Assembly: GCA_964494985.1 (NCBI GenBank)
Contig: CAZBUB010000036.1
Coordinates: 1 to 25,011 of the forward strand
Reading direction: 5' to 3'
Length of the DNA: 25,011 nucleotides
DNA from: CAZBUB01 sp964494985
Lineage (GTDB): Bacteria > Desulfobacterota > Desulfovibrionia > Desulfovibrionales > Desulfothermaceae
In this document: positions 17,586-23,785 of the stretch, in pieces
How positions within the stretch are numbered: the first letter of the stretch is position 1
Layout of the letters: the number at the start of each line of letters is the position of its first letter
Made by a program: the position numbers and the translations under genes
The notes under the pieces: model-generated
Databases searched by the model: none
What the model was told of the DNA's origin: nothing
The model's input: only the letters and a program-made list of their open reading frames with translations

Positions 17586-17681
17586 GTAACAGGAGTAAAA
17601 GTTGATAAGATGGATATGTCCATTTATAAAGGGTGCTTTAAGTCTTGAACCAACAACGGCTCAAAGAGCGGGCTCTCTAAT

Positions 17682-17710
17682 TTAACATAGAATTTTCAAG
17701 TGCTTATAAT
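17682..17710 (+). promoter_or_regulatory. Strong sigma70-type promoter of the DnaA-family gene
   Basis: TTAACA (17682-17687, five of six) and a perfect TATAAT (17705-17710) are spaced by exactly 17 bases. Predicted transcription start is near 17717, giving a leader of about 80 bases. A small palindrome AGAGC-GG-GCTCT (17665-17676) lies just upstream of the -35 and could be an operator. Confidence 0.65.
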
Positions 17711-17797
17711 ATAAAGCTTCCAGAGAAACCATTCGCCTTTTTTTGGGTATTATCCTTTATTGAAAAAAACAAGTCTTGAGACTAGAGTGCAAAACCT

Positions 17798-19132
17798 ATG
17801 GAACACATTTGGGATAAAGTCCAAAGCAAGCTACAAAAATCGCTAAAATCCGGAATTTTTCAGGTCTGGATCAAGCCTTTGCAGGGGCAGCTGCAGGATA
17901 AGACCCTGTTTTTATCCGCCCCCAACGAGTTTGTGGCCTCCTGGATCAGGGACAGACTCCAGGATAAAATACAAGAGACAGCAGCCAACATATTGGGCTA
18001 CAAGCCTGAGCTGCGCATCCAGGGTCTGCAGCAAAACTCCCCTGCCCCTTTGTTGGACTATAAAAGTCAAAACCCAAAGCAACTCCCTGTACAGTACCAG
18101 CAGAAATCATGTGTCAGACCCAGGACCTGGAGATTTTGCTTTGAAGATTTTGTGGTTGGCGACTGCAATCAGCTGGCATATGCAGCCTGCACCAGCCTAT
18201 GCAAAACAGAATTTCCAGCAGGCAGCCTTTTTTTGTGTTCTGGCCCTGGCCTGGGCAAAACCCACCTTCTGCAGGCTATAGGCAACCAGGTCTGTCAGAG
18301 CAAAAGGCAAGAGTGCATCAATGTGGCCTATCTCTCCTCAGAACAGTTTGCCAGTCAGATGGTTCAGGCCCTGAAAAGCAAAGAGATAGACAAGTTCAAG
18401 TCCATGTACAGGGAGCAGGTAGATCTTTTGCTTTTGGAGGATATCCATTTTTTCCAGGGCAAAGTCAAGATGCAGGAGGAGCTTCTGTCCTTGATTAAGA
18501 GCCTGGAATCCAAAGGCAACAAAGTGGTGTTCACCAGTTCTTTTCTGCCCAAGGAATTAGACAAAGTGGATACCCAGCTAAGCTCTTACTTCAGCTCCGG
18601 GCTATTGGCCCCGATCAACAAGCCTGACTTGGACTTACGCCTGCGCCTGGTGCAAAATAAATCCAAACAGTTCCAGATCGATATCCCAGATGATATTTGT
18701 AAAATGGTTGCAGACAGAATCACCTCAGATATCCGTCAACTGGAGAGCTGTATCCAAAATATGGCCCTCAAGGCCAGGTTGCTTAAGCAAAATATCTCCA
18801 AGGATCTGGCCCAGGAGGTGTTGGAGAACTACAGCCAGGAAAAACCAAACCAGAGCATGGAATCTATTGCCAACTTTGTCTGCAAAACCTTTGAGCTCCC
18901 AGTGCACAAGCTCCGTTCCAAAAGTCGCAAGAAACAGGTGGTCTTGGCCAGGAACACTGCTTTCTATTTGGCCAGAAAATATACAGACCTTTCCTTGAAG
19001 GACATCGGAGAGCACTTCAATCGTCGGCACTCCACAGTCCTCAAAGGCATCACCAATGTGGAAAGGGAAATCAGCAGGGACAGCACTCTGGGCAGGCAGG
19101 TGGTTCAGATATCTGACAGACTGGCAAAGTAG
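17798..19132 (+). CDS. dnaA: Divergent DnaA-family replication initiator-like ATPase
   Basis: The 444 residues follow the DnaA plan: domain I (1-~80), short linker, AAA+ domain (~115-340) and helix-turn-helix domain IV (~350-444). Walker A is GPGLGKTH (~149-156), Walker B is LLLLEDIHF with E214-D215 where DnaA usually has DD, and the sensor II Arg is kept near R313 (DIRQLES). Several hallmark residues differ. Box VII reads LSSYFSSGLL, so the conserved arginine of SRF is Tyr264; sensor I reads FTSSF; and the DNA-recognition GxxDHTTV reads NRRHSTV, with Asp replaced by R410. It is not followed by dnaN or gyrB but by non-coding sequence. This suggests a second, specialised DnaA rather than the main initiator, though I cannot see the rest of the genome. 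The start codon has no strong ribosome site. Confidence 0.9.
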   Translation: MEHIWDKVQSKLQKSLKSGIFQVWIKPLQGQLQDKTLFLSAPNEFVASWIRDRLQDKIQETAANILGYKPELRIQGLQQNSPAPLLDYKSQNPKQLPVQYQQKSCVRPRTWRFCFEDFVVGDCNQLAYAACTSLCKTEFPAGSLFLCSGPGLGKTHLLQAIGNQVCQSKRQECINVAYLSSEQFASQMVQALKSKEIDKFKSMYREQVDLLLLEDIHFFQGKVKMQEELLSLIKSLESKGNKVVFTSSFLPKELDKVDTQLSSYFSSGLLAPINKPDLDLRLRLVQNKSKQFQIDIPDDICKMVADRITSDIRQLESCIQNMALKARLLKQNISKDLAQEVLENYSQEKPNQSMESIANFVCKTFELPVHKLRSKSRKKQVVLARNTAFYLARKYTDLSLKDIGEHFNRRHSTVLKGITNVEREISRDSTLGRQVVQISDRLAK

Positions 19133-19435
19133 TAAAAAAGAGGTTTTGGACGATGAAGCAGGAAATACTGCCAACTAGCCAGAACCTCCAATAGCAACCA
19201 GACTATAAAAGGGGGTTCTGGGCTTAATGCTCTCAATACATGGGAATCCTTGTCCCCTGGGTCAGGATGACTGACCGCAGCAATACACACGCACTTATCG
19301 CATGTCGTTCTGGGCTTGCCCGTCTGATGTACCTTAAGCCGGGTAAGCCCAGAATAATGTGCTGATGTGACTCATTAAAAAACCGAGCCTGCAAACAGGG
19401 ATCCTGAATACGTGTGTTTGGGCTGGGCAAAGCAG
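19133..19435. other. Structured non-coding region after the DnaA-family gene
   Basis: No gene is visible in these 303 bases, but inverted repeats are dense. GAGGTTTTGG (19140-19149) can pair with CCAGAACCTC (19179-19188), and the same right arm can instead pair with GGGGGTTCTGG (19211-19221), so the two stems exclude each other. A third and longest hairpin has 15-base arms TTCTGGGCTTGCCCG (19308-19322) and CGGGTAAGCCCAGAA (19340-19354) with one G-T wobble and a 17-base loop. The motif TTCTGGGCTT occurs twice. It may be a 3' untranslated structure, a small RNA or a decayed mobile element end. Confidence 0.5.
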
Positions 19436-19711
19436 CTAGAGGCGTAGCTCAAACTTGTCAAAGGTCTTATCATAGTCTATCCACTTGCTCTCTACCCTTT
19501 CCACTTGGCTCATGGTGGGACCTTGGGTCAGTCTGCCTTTAAAATCGAACAGGGCGTTTTCTTCTCCTTGGGCAATTACTTCCACTCTGCCGTCCTCCAG
19601 ATTCCTGACCCAGCCCTTGATTCCCAGGCTGTCCGCCTGGCTCTTGGTCCAGGCCCTGAAGTTTACTCCTTGTACTTTTCCTGAGATTAGACAATGTAGA
19701 CTCTTGCTCAT
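19436..19711 (-). CDS. acyP: Acylphosphatase
   Basis: A 91-residue protein of normal family length; acylphosphatases hydrolyse acyl phosphates such as carbamoyl or acetyl phosphate. The signature reads GKVQGVNFRAW with catalytic R19, and GWVRNLEDGRVEV with catalytic N37. The family usually has Gly where this protein has N17 (VQGVGFR), a small oddity next to the phosphate-binding loop. The start at 19711 is chosen for the AGGAG upstream; the frame runs to 19807 but the extra 32 codons do not resemble the family. It lies 167 bases after the FAD-protein gene on the same strand, perhaps on its own transcript. Confidence 0.95.
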   Translation of the reverse strand: MSKSLHCLISGKVQGVNFRAWTKSQADSLGIKGWVRNLEDGRVEVIAQGEENALFDFKGRLTQGPTMSQVERVESKWIDYDKTFDKFELRL

Positions 19712-19878
19712 ACCTCTCTCCTTTTTGCAGTTGTTCCCTGCGGTTTCAAAACAAAGCTGCTGCGCTGAGCCCCAGGGAACTGGTAACCAACAACACACAT
19801 CATGCAAGACGCCATCTTCGGTCTGTAACAGTTTTGATACAACAGAATATTTAATAACTTCAGCTCTGACAAGCTCTT

Positions 19879-21258
19879 TCAGCTGGCCAGGGCCTTGGCC
19901 GGAATCAGACCTGTAGCTGCTGCTGCAACAATATTCCCTGCCACCCCAGCACCGTCCCCTGCCACATACAGACCTTGAATCTGGGTCTGCAGACTGTTAT
20001 CCGTATGTATCTGGGTGGCAAAAAATTTGATCTCAGGGGCATAAAGCAGGGTCTCATCATTTGCTACTCCAGGCAGAACCCGGTTTAGTTTTTGCAAACC
20101 CTGCACCAGATTTGTTAATATTCTGTCTGGCAGGGCCATGGCGATATCCCCGCAGACCACACTCTTCAAGGTAGGTTCCAGGTAGCCCTTGCGTATCCTG
20201 GGCCAGGTACTCCTCCTGCCCCTTACCAGATCTCCGAAACGCTGCAGGATGGGTCTGCCTCCGCCAATCAGGGAGGCTAAGCTGCCAATGGATTCCCCGT
20301 AAGCCTGGTTATCAGTCACCGGTTCTGTGAGAATTACCTTGGAAAGGAAAGCGAAGTTGGTATTCTCGGACTTATGTTCCAAATAGGCATGGCCATTTAC
20401 GCAGACAAAATGCTGATAGTTTTCCTGGGTTACATAGCCGCCCCTGTTCGTACAAAATGTCCGAGTTTGATCATCATACTTTTCAGTTTGTATAAAAAAA
20501 GTAGGGTCATAGATAATATTGGTCAAATCTTGCATGATATCGTTGTGCACCTCTACTCTGACTCCAACCTCTATCCCCCTTTGCTGCTTCTGCAAGGCGA
20601 ATTTTTCTGCCAACTGCCCCAGCCATTCAGCACCCACCCGGCCTGGAGCCAGAATCACCGCTGGAGCGGCAAAGGTGCCCTGCTCAGCTCGCACTCCGCA
20701 GACCCTGTTTCCCTGCACCAGAATATCTTGAACCTCGGTGCCGGTCACGATCCTAACACCTTTATTTTGGATATAACTTACCAGCTCCGCTATGTGCGCT
20801 GGCAGGCAATCGCTCCCCAGGTGCTTTTGCCTGATCAGTAAAAGTTCTATACCTTCTTTACGCGCCTCTGCCCGCAAAGATTTGGCTGCAGCCATATCAG
20901 TAGGGAAAACCTGCCCATCCATGCCAAAGGAATTGAAAATCTCTTCAGCTTCAACAATAAGCTCCCTGGCTTGGGCCAAGGGCATAAACTGGGTCAGGTC
21001 TGTTTTGCCCAGCTTGTGAATAAAATTCAGCTTGCCATCGGAAAACAAACCTGCCCCGCCCAGTCCAGATAGAATATTACAGGGATTACACTTCAGGCAC
21101 TGCTGTCCATGATTAATCGGGCATTTGCGTTTTTGCGAATATTCTCCTTTTTCTAACAAAAGCACGGACTTATTTGTATGCTCAGCCAGATAAAAGGCAG
21201 CAAAAAGCCCTGCAGGCCCTCCTCCCACAATAATCACATCAAAGTTGTTTTGCGCCAT
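19879..21258 (-). CDS. FAD-dependent dehydrogenase/oxidoreductase, COG2509 type
   Basis: The 459-residue protein starts with a Rossmann FAD-binding motif (GGGPAG, 12-17, with acidic E36 at the end of the second strand) and ends with the second FAD contact GLYVAGDGAGVAGN. Between them is the family's cysteine cluster C46, C54, C57, C60, followed by GLGGAGLFSDGKLN. This is the pattern of the uncharacterised NAD(P)/FAD-dependent oxidoreductases of COG2509; the substrate is not known. Sequence is complete with no frameshift. The ATG at 21258 has no clear ribosome site. The dispersed repeat copy B ends about 45 bases upstream and is oriented towards this gene. Confidence 0.9.
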   Translation of the reverse strand: MAQNNFDVIIVGGGPAGLFAAFYLAEHTNKSVLLLEKGEYSQKRKCPINHGQQCLKCNPCNILSGLGGAGLFSDGKLNFIHKLGKTDLTQFMPLAQARELIVEAEEIFNSFGMDGQVFPTDMAAAKSLRAEARKEGIELLLIRQKHLGSDCLPAHIAELVSYIQNKGVRIVTGTEVQDILVQGNRVCGVRAEQGTFAAPAVILAPGRVGAEWLGQLAEKFALQKQQRGIEVGVRVEVHNDIMQDLTNIIYDPTFFIQTEKYDDQTRTFCTNRGGYVTQENYQHFVCVNGHAYLEHKSENTNFAFLSKVILTEPVTDNQAYGESIGSLASLIGGGRPILQRFGDLVRGRRSTWPRIRKGYLEPTLKSVVCGDIAMALPDRILTNLVQGLQKLNRVLPGVANDETLLYAPEIKFFATQIHTDNSLQTQIQGLYVAGDGAGVAGNIVAAAATGLIPAKALAS

Positions 21259-21301
21259 ACGAAGGGTTCAAAGTTCTAGGTTTATGCTTTTAAGATGTAA
21301 C

Positions 21302-21356
21302 TATTCACCAGGTCCGGGGGGTTCGGCCCACAGAACTCAAAAAACTCGCTCCTAAG
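21302..21356 (-). repeat. Dispersed ~55-bp repeat, copy B
   Basis: Read on the minus strand it starts TCTTAGGAGCGAG, continues through T6 and ends CCGGACCTGGTGAATAG. It is almost identical to copy A at bases 1-55. It directly abuts the half REP palindrome at the downstream end of the RAYT gene, so the two repeat families meet here without a gap. Confidence 0.85.
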
Positions 21357-21374
21357 AATGCGTAAAATGGGTAA
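21357..21374 (+). repeat. Half of a REP palindrome at the 3' side of the RAYT gene
   Basis: AATGCGTAAAATGGGTAA corresponds to the right half of the 33-nt REP palindromes at 22355-22387 and 23349-23381. Its left half is missing, replaced by the end of repeat copy B. With the REP at 22309-22341 it forms inverted ends around the transposase gene. Confidence 0.7.
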
Positions 21375-21378
21375 CTTT

Positions 21379-22302
21379 TCAGCTTGGGGCACGCAGAATG
21401 TTGTAGATTGTTTTCCTGGATAGCTGCAGTTTTTGGGCAATTTCTGTTTGCTTGTATCCCCTTGCTGCCAGCTGCTGCACTAAATATTTCCTGGCCTGCA
21501 AAGTCTGCGGGGATCTTGGCTTGCCTGAGGCCAGGTTTTGCAACTCTTCTTCCAGCTCAACAAGATCCAGGATCTTTTGCTGCGAATCCCCTTCCTGTCC
21601 TCCTGGTTTGGATATCTTTTTGAATAGCCTGGGGAACATCGAGGCCAGCCTGGACAACAGGCCTGTGATTGCCCCTTCCTGCTCCAGTGCGTTTTCAGGC
21701 TCTTCCTGGCTGGCTTCTTGCAAGATGGTTGTATAATGCTTCCTGGCCTGGGCCTGGTCCTGCTCATCCAATAAAACAAGCACAGGACCAGGATCTACAA
21801 ATGAGGCTGGAGGGTCTGAGCTGCAGTACAAGCTGCAGGTGGACCATCTATAATCCAGGGCTTTATTTGTCAGCCCCGCCCGGACGGGATTGAGGTGAAT
21901 GTATACCGAAGCTGCCAAGAGATAGCTGTTGTCCAGACAGATGGCCTGGCGGTAGGGCCCGCCAAAGATATGTCCGCGCCTTTCGTACTTTTGGTTGAAG
22001 CGCTTGGCATAGCGGGAAAATATGGAGTGCATGGCCTTGCTCAAGTTGGCTTGGTTGGGCTCCAGCAGCAGGTGAACGTGGTTGGGCATCAGGCAAAAGG
22101 CATAGAATTGCAAATCAAAATTATGGGCAGCATCCTTGAGCAGCCCCAGCATGTCCAGATAGTCCCTGGCCTCCAGGAAAAGCGGCTCTTTGCCGGCAGC
22201 CCTCTGGGTAATATGGGATACATATCCTGCTGCCTGGAGCTTCTGTCTGGCTCTGAAGACCCTTTGCTTGTCCGCTAAGACGATCACGTCCTGCATGTCC
22301 AT
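21379..22302 (-). CDS. REP-associated tyrosine transposase (RAYT, Y1/HUH family)
   Basis: The 307-residue protein is a single-strand HUH transposase of the TnpA-REP type. It carries the metal-binding PNHVHLLL (H75, H77), followed by the helix with candidate nucleophile tyrosines Tyr98 (SRYAKRFN) and Tyr106, and the RRGHIFGGPYRQ and YIHLNPVRAGL segments typical of the family. A C-terminal extension ends in a helix-turn-helix (QTEIAQKLQLSRKTIYNIL), probably for sequence recognition. RAYTs act on REP palindromes, and here such palindromes lie immediately on both sides. The 22309-22341 palindrome overlaps the translation start region; there is no good Shine-Dalgarno, so expression may be low or self-controlled. 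The reading frame is intact. Confidence 0.93.
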   Translation of the reverse strand: MDMQDVIVLADKQRVFRARQKLQAAGYVSHITQRAAGKEPLFLEARDYLDMLGLLKDAAHNFDLQFYAFCLMPNHVHLLLEPNQANLSKAMHSIFSRYAKRFNQKYERRGHIFGGPYRQAICLDNSYLLAASVYIHLNPVRAGLTNKALDYRWSTCSLYCSSDPPASFVDPGPVLVLLDEQDQAQARKHYTTILQEASQEEPENALEQEGAITGLLSRLASMFPRLFKKISKPGGQEGDSQQKILDLVELEEELQNLASGKPRSPQTLQARKYLVQQLAARGYKQTEIAQKLQLSRKTIYNILRAPS

Positions 22303-22308
22303 AACAAG

Positions 22309-22387
22309 TTACCCATATTACGCTTTGCACAAAGTGAGTAATTTTATAGCCTAATTACCCAAAATATGCAATGCGTAAGATGGGCAA
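22309..22387. repeat. Two 33-nt REP palindromes upstream of the RAYT gene
   Basis: The units are 22309-22341 and 22355-22387, separated by 13 bases. Each is an imperfect palindrome; in the second, a CCCA/TGGG outer stem, a 3x3 internal loop and an inner stem TATGCA/TGCGTA (one T-G pair) around one base can be drawn. The first, read on the minus strand, begins TTACTCACTTTGTGC and ends ATGGGTAA, closely matching the unit at 23303-23335. Confidence 0.75.
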
Positions 22388-22394
22388 ATGTTAG

Positions 22395-22583
22395 TTACTG
22401 CAGCACGTCGTCCAGGCTCTGGGCAGTCAAGACCCGCTCAGACCATTGCAGAAGACGTTCAGAATCAGCTGATTCAATCATGCGTCTCTTATCCTCCGGG
22501 AGCTCCCCAAGCTTGCGGGATTGCAAGCGCAGCAGCAAAAGGGCCTCGCCCTGCTGGCGGAAACGTTCGGCAAATGTGCTCAT
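22395..22583 (-). CDS. DUF4351-type C-terminal fragment of an Rpn/PD-(D/E)XK transposase-nuclease family protein
   Basis: The 62 residues (FRQQGEALLLLRL, LGELPEDKRRMIESAD, LLQWSERVLTAQSLDDVL) match the small helical tail found at the end of Rpn-family recombination-promoting nucleases (DUF4351). The nuclease part is missing; upstream sequence is instead remains of a RAYT-like gene. An AGGAGG lies about eight bases before the ATG, so the tail could still be translated alone. In Rpn genes, internal starts that produce just this C-terminal part as an inhibitor are established knowledge; whether this orphan does anything is unknown. It ends eight bases from a REP palindrome. Confidence 0.55.
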   Translation of the reverse strand: MSTFAERFRQQGEALLLLRLQSRKLGELPEDKRRMIESADSERLLQWSERVLTAQSLDDVLQ

Positions 22584-22606
22584 AAAGCTCGCCTCCTCTG
22601 GAAAAA

Positions 22607-22912
22607 ATACCTGGTCCGATAGTGGAAGCGGTCCACTCGGCTGACCTTGTGCTTGCGCCGCCTCTCCTTGTCTACGATTTTAGGGTCAATTCCTCCTTTT
22701 GCTTTTTCTTCCTGACGTCTGACATCTGATCTCTGTCTGCCGCCCCGGTTTCGTAGACGAACTCCCGATATTTGTGGACAATCTCTTTGGGACTGTGCTC
22801 GTTTCACTCCTTCATCCCGAAGTCCACGCTCAACAGATCTCCCTTGTTCCCGATCTGGGTATTTGCACGTTTAAATCCCCGCACAACAAATGTGATTGAC
22901 AAGAATGAGCTG
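22607..22912 (-). pseudogene. Decayed RAYT-like transposase remnant
   Basis: Minus-strand frames read FVVRGFKRANT...GDLLSVDFGMKE, then a stop (22804-22806), then SPKEIVHKYREFVYETGAADR, and after a frameshift near 22690-22700 DPKIVDKERRRKHK and SRVDRFHYRTRYF. From memory this order of blocks is typical of the C-terminal half of another RAYT subgroup. It is distinct from the intact RAYT. The beginning is lost and the end is fused to the DUF4351 fragment, so it is clearly non-functional. Confidence 0.5.
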
Positions 22913-22916
22913 GATA

Positions 22917-23102
22917 TTAAAACACATCATCAAAGAATTCTTTTTTATCTAGAGATTTCTGCCACTTTCTATGCCTTTTTAAACTCTCCTCTCTCTTATC
23001 TCTAGGCATAGACAAAAACCTGATTGCATTTACATATTCCAATTCTCGTTGAACCAAGACATTCAATCAGTTCTTTATCTGGAATTTTTTTGTTATTTTC
23101 AT
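22917..23102 (-). pseudogene. Small gene of unknown function with an in-frame stop, downstream of a PIN fragment
   Basis: An ATG at 23102 with GAGGGG upstream opens a frame interrupted by TGA at codon 12 and then running as LVQRELEYVNAIRFLSMPRD to FFDDVF and a stop at 22917. The part after the stop has coding character (charged, amphipathic, no further stops). An A7 tract just after the start offers an alternative frame (KIPDKELIE), so a one-base slip may be the real lesion; a TTG at codon 13 could restart translation. It sits 11 bases after the PIN fragment's stop, suggesting a former two-gene unit. I do not recognise the family. Confidence 0.4.
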
Positions 23103-23113
23103 TGAGTCCCCTC

Positions 23114-23302
23114 CTAATCACAAAATATAAAAGGACTTGTAGCCCATAGATTAATACTTAACGTGTTGCACTTTTTTATCAATTTATCATCGCATGAAAT
23201 AAATACAGCCCCTACTGACTCAGCATATGCTACATGAACAGCATCCGCCAGACCGAACCCTGCATCTACAAGATGCTCGGCTCGTTGACGTCCCTTCAGT
23301 CC
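23114..23302 (-). pseudogene. C-terminal fragment of a PIN-domain (VapC-like) protein
   Basis: About 62 codons read AEHLVDAGFGLADAVHVAYAE followed by a VGAVFISCDDKL segment, the C-terminal half of a PIN-domain ribonuclease with its DxxH and final Asp strands. The N-terminal half is absent: the frame meets a TAA that belongs to the edge of the REP palindrome at 23303. The local sequence is AT-rich compared with the first 20 kb. It is not related closely to the intact PIN protein at 23786-24214. Confidence 0.6.
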
Positions 23303-23381
23303 TTACTCATTTTGTGCCATGCACGAAATGGGTAAAAATGGGGACTAGTTACTCATAACATGCATTGCGTAAAATGGGTAA
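23303..23381 (+). repeat. Tandem pair of 33-nt REP palindromes
   Basis: Units 23303-23335 and 23349-23381 are in the same orientation, 13 bases apart, the same spacing as the pair at 22309-22387. Both begin TTACTCAT and end ATGGGTAA. The first forms a near-perfect stem of about 15 pairs (TTACTCATTTTGTGC / GCACGAAATGGGTAA with G-T pairs) around CAT. The second has a seven-pair outer stem, a 3x3 internal loop and a five-pair inner stem. This is a non-autonomous REP doublet with no transposase of its own. Confidence 0.8.
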
Positions 23382-23408
23382 GAATGAAAAATTCGAAATT
23401 CTAATACG

Positions 23409-23507
23409 TTAACGCTAAAATTTTTTGACCCACCTATGCTAAGATAAATTGCCCCGTCTTGATATAGGTCGCCCGAAGATCAAAATAATGAAGTTCGGCA
23501 TTGCCGA
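23409..23507. repeat. 99-bp repeat, copy 1 (left part of the IS21-like relic)
   Basis: This copy matches 24790-24888 at 98 of 99 positions (C to T at 23454/24835). It contains an inverted-repeat end (TTTTTTGACCC...GCTAAGAT) and finishes inside the palindrome TTCGGCATTGCCGAA, which is complete only in copy 2. The near-identity implies recent duplication or conversion. Confidence 0.9.
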
Positions 23508-23510
23508 GTG

Positions 23511-23591
23511 GACGCTCTCCTTGATCGTCTCCAACACCGCTGCGTGACCATCTCCATTGAGGGAGAATCCCTTAGACGGCCAACTGAATAA
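23511..23591 (+). pseudogene. 3' end of an istB-like transposition helper gene
   Basis: The frame reads DALLDRLQHRCVTISIEGES and then LRRPTE before TAA. This resembles the C-terminus of IstB ATPases (LLDRLTH-x-C-x-I-x-x-x-GES). Everything before residue D is lost at the junction with the left-end repeat. Confidence 0.6.
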
Positions 23592-23785
23592 AGTATCCAC
23601 TACAAAGCTGCGCCAGCCCCTCTGGATTAGCTCCCACCTTTATCCAACCCTGCGCATACCAGGGGTCACTTCATCTTAGCAAAAAAGGGTCAAAAAATCT
23701 TGGTGTCTAGGCCGCAATAAAGTTCCATAATCCCTCAATTTCTCAATTCATTAATTCAAGTACTCTAGCATCCCAGCATTTCTCT

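Larger units (their letters stand above)
23409..23700 (+). mobile_element. Internally deleted IS21-family element (relic)
   Basis: The left end at ~23419-23455 (TTTTTTGACCC, GCTAAGAT, GCCCC) is repeated in inverted form at ~23662-23698 (GGGGTCACTTCATCTTAGC, GGGTCAAAAAA). Between them only the last 26 codons of an IstB-like helper gene survive. All of istA and most of istB are gone; the deletion joins the left end to istB at about 23508, inside a palindrome. The element could only be mobilised in trans by a full-length relative elsewhere. Confidence 0.65.

Noticed and set aside
17510..17600. Replication origin (oriC)
   Set aside because: Only two DnaA-box-like sites are visible, the adjacent DnaA is atypical, and dnaN/gyrB are absent; a control region is the more economical reading.
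19308..19354. Rho-independent terminator for the DnaA-like gene
   Set aside because: The stem is strong but the loop is 17 bases and no T tract follows directly; it lies 175 bases after the stop codon.
19733..19780. Regulatory hairpin upstream of acyP (GTTCCCTG/CAGGGAAC)
   Set aside because: Eight pairs around a 32-base loop is weak and could be chance.
22309..23381. CRISPR array from the repeated 33-nt units
   Set aside because: The units are palindromic, occur as doublets 13 bases apart with no unique 30-40 base spacers, and accompany a RAYT; they are REP elements.
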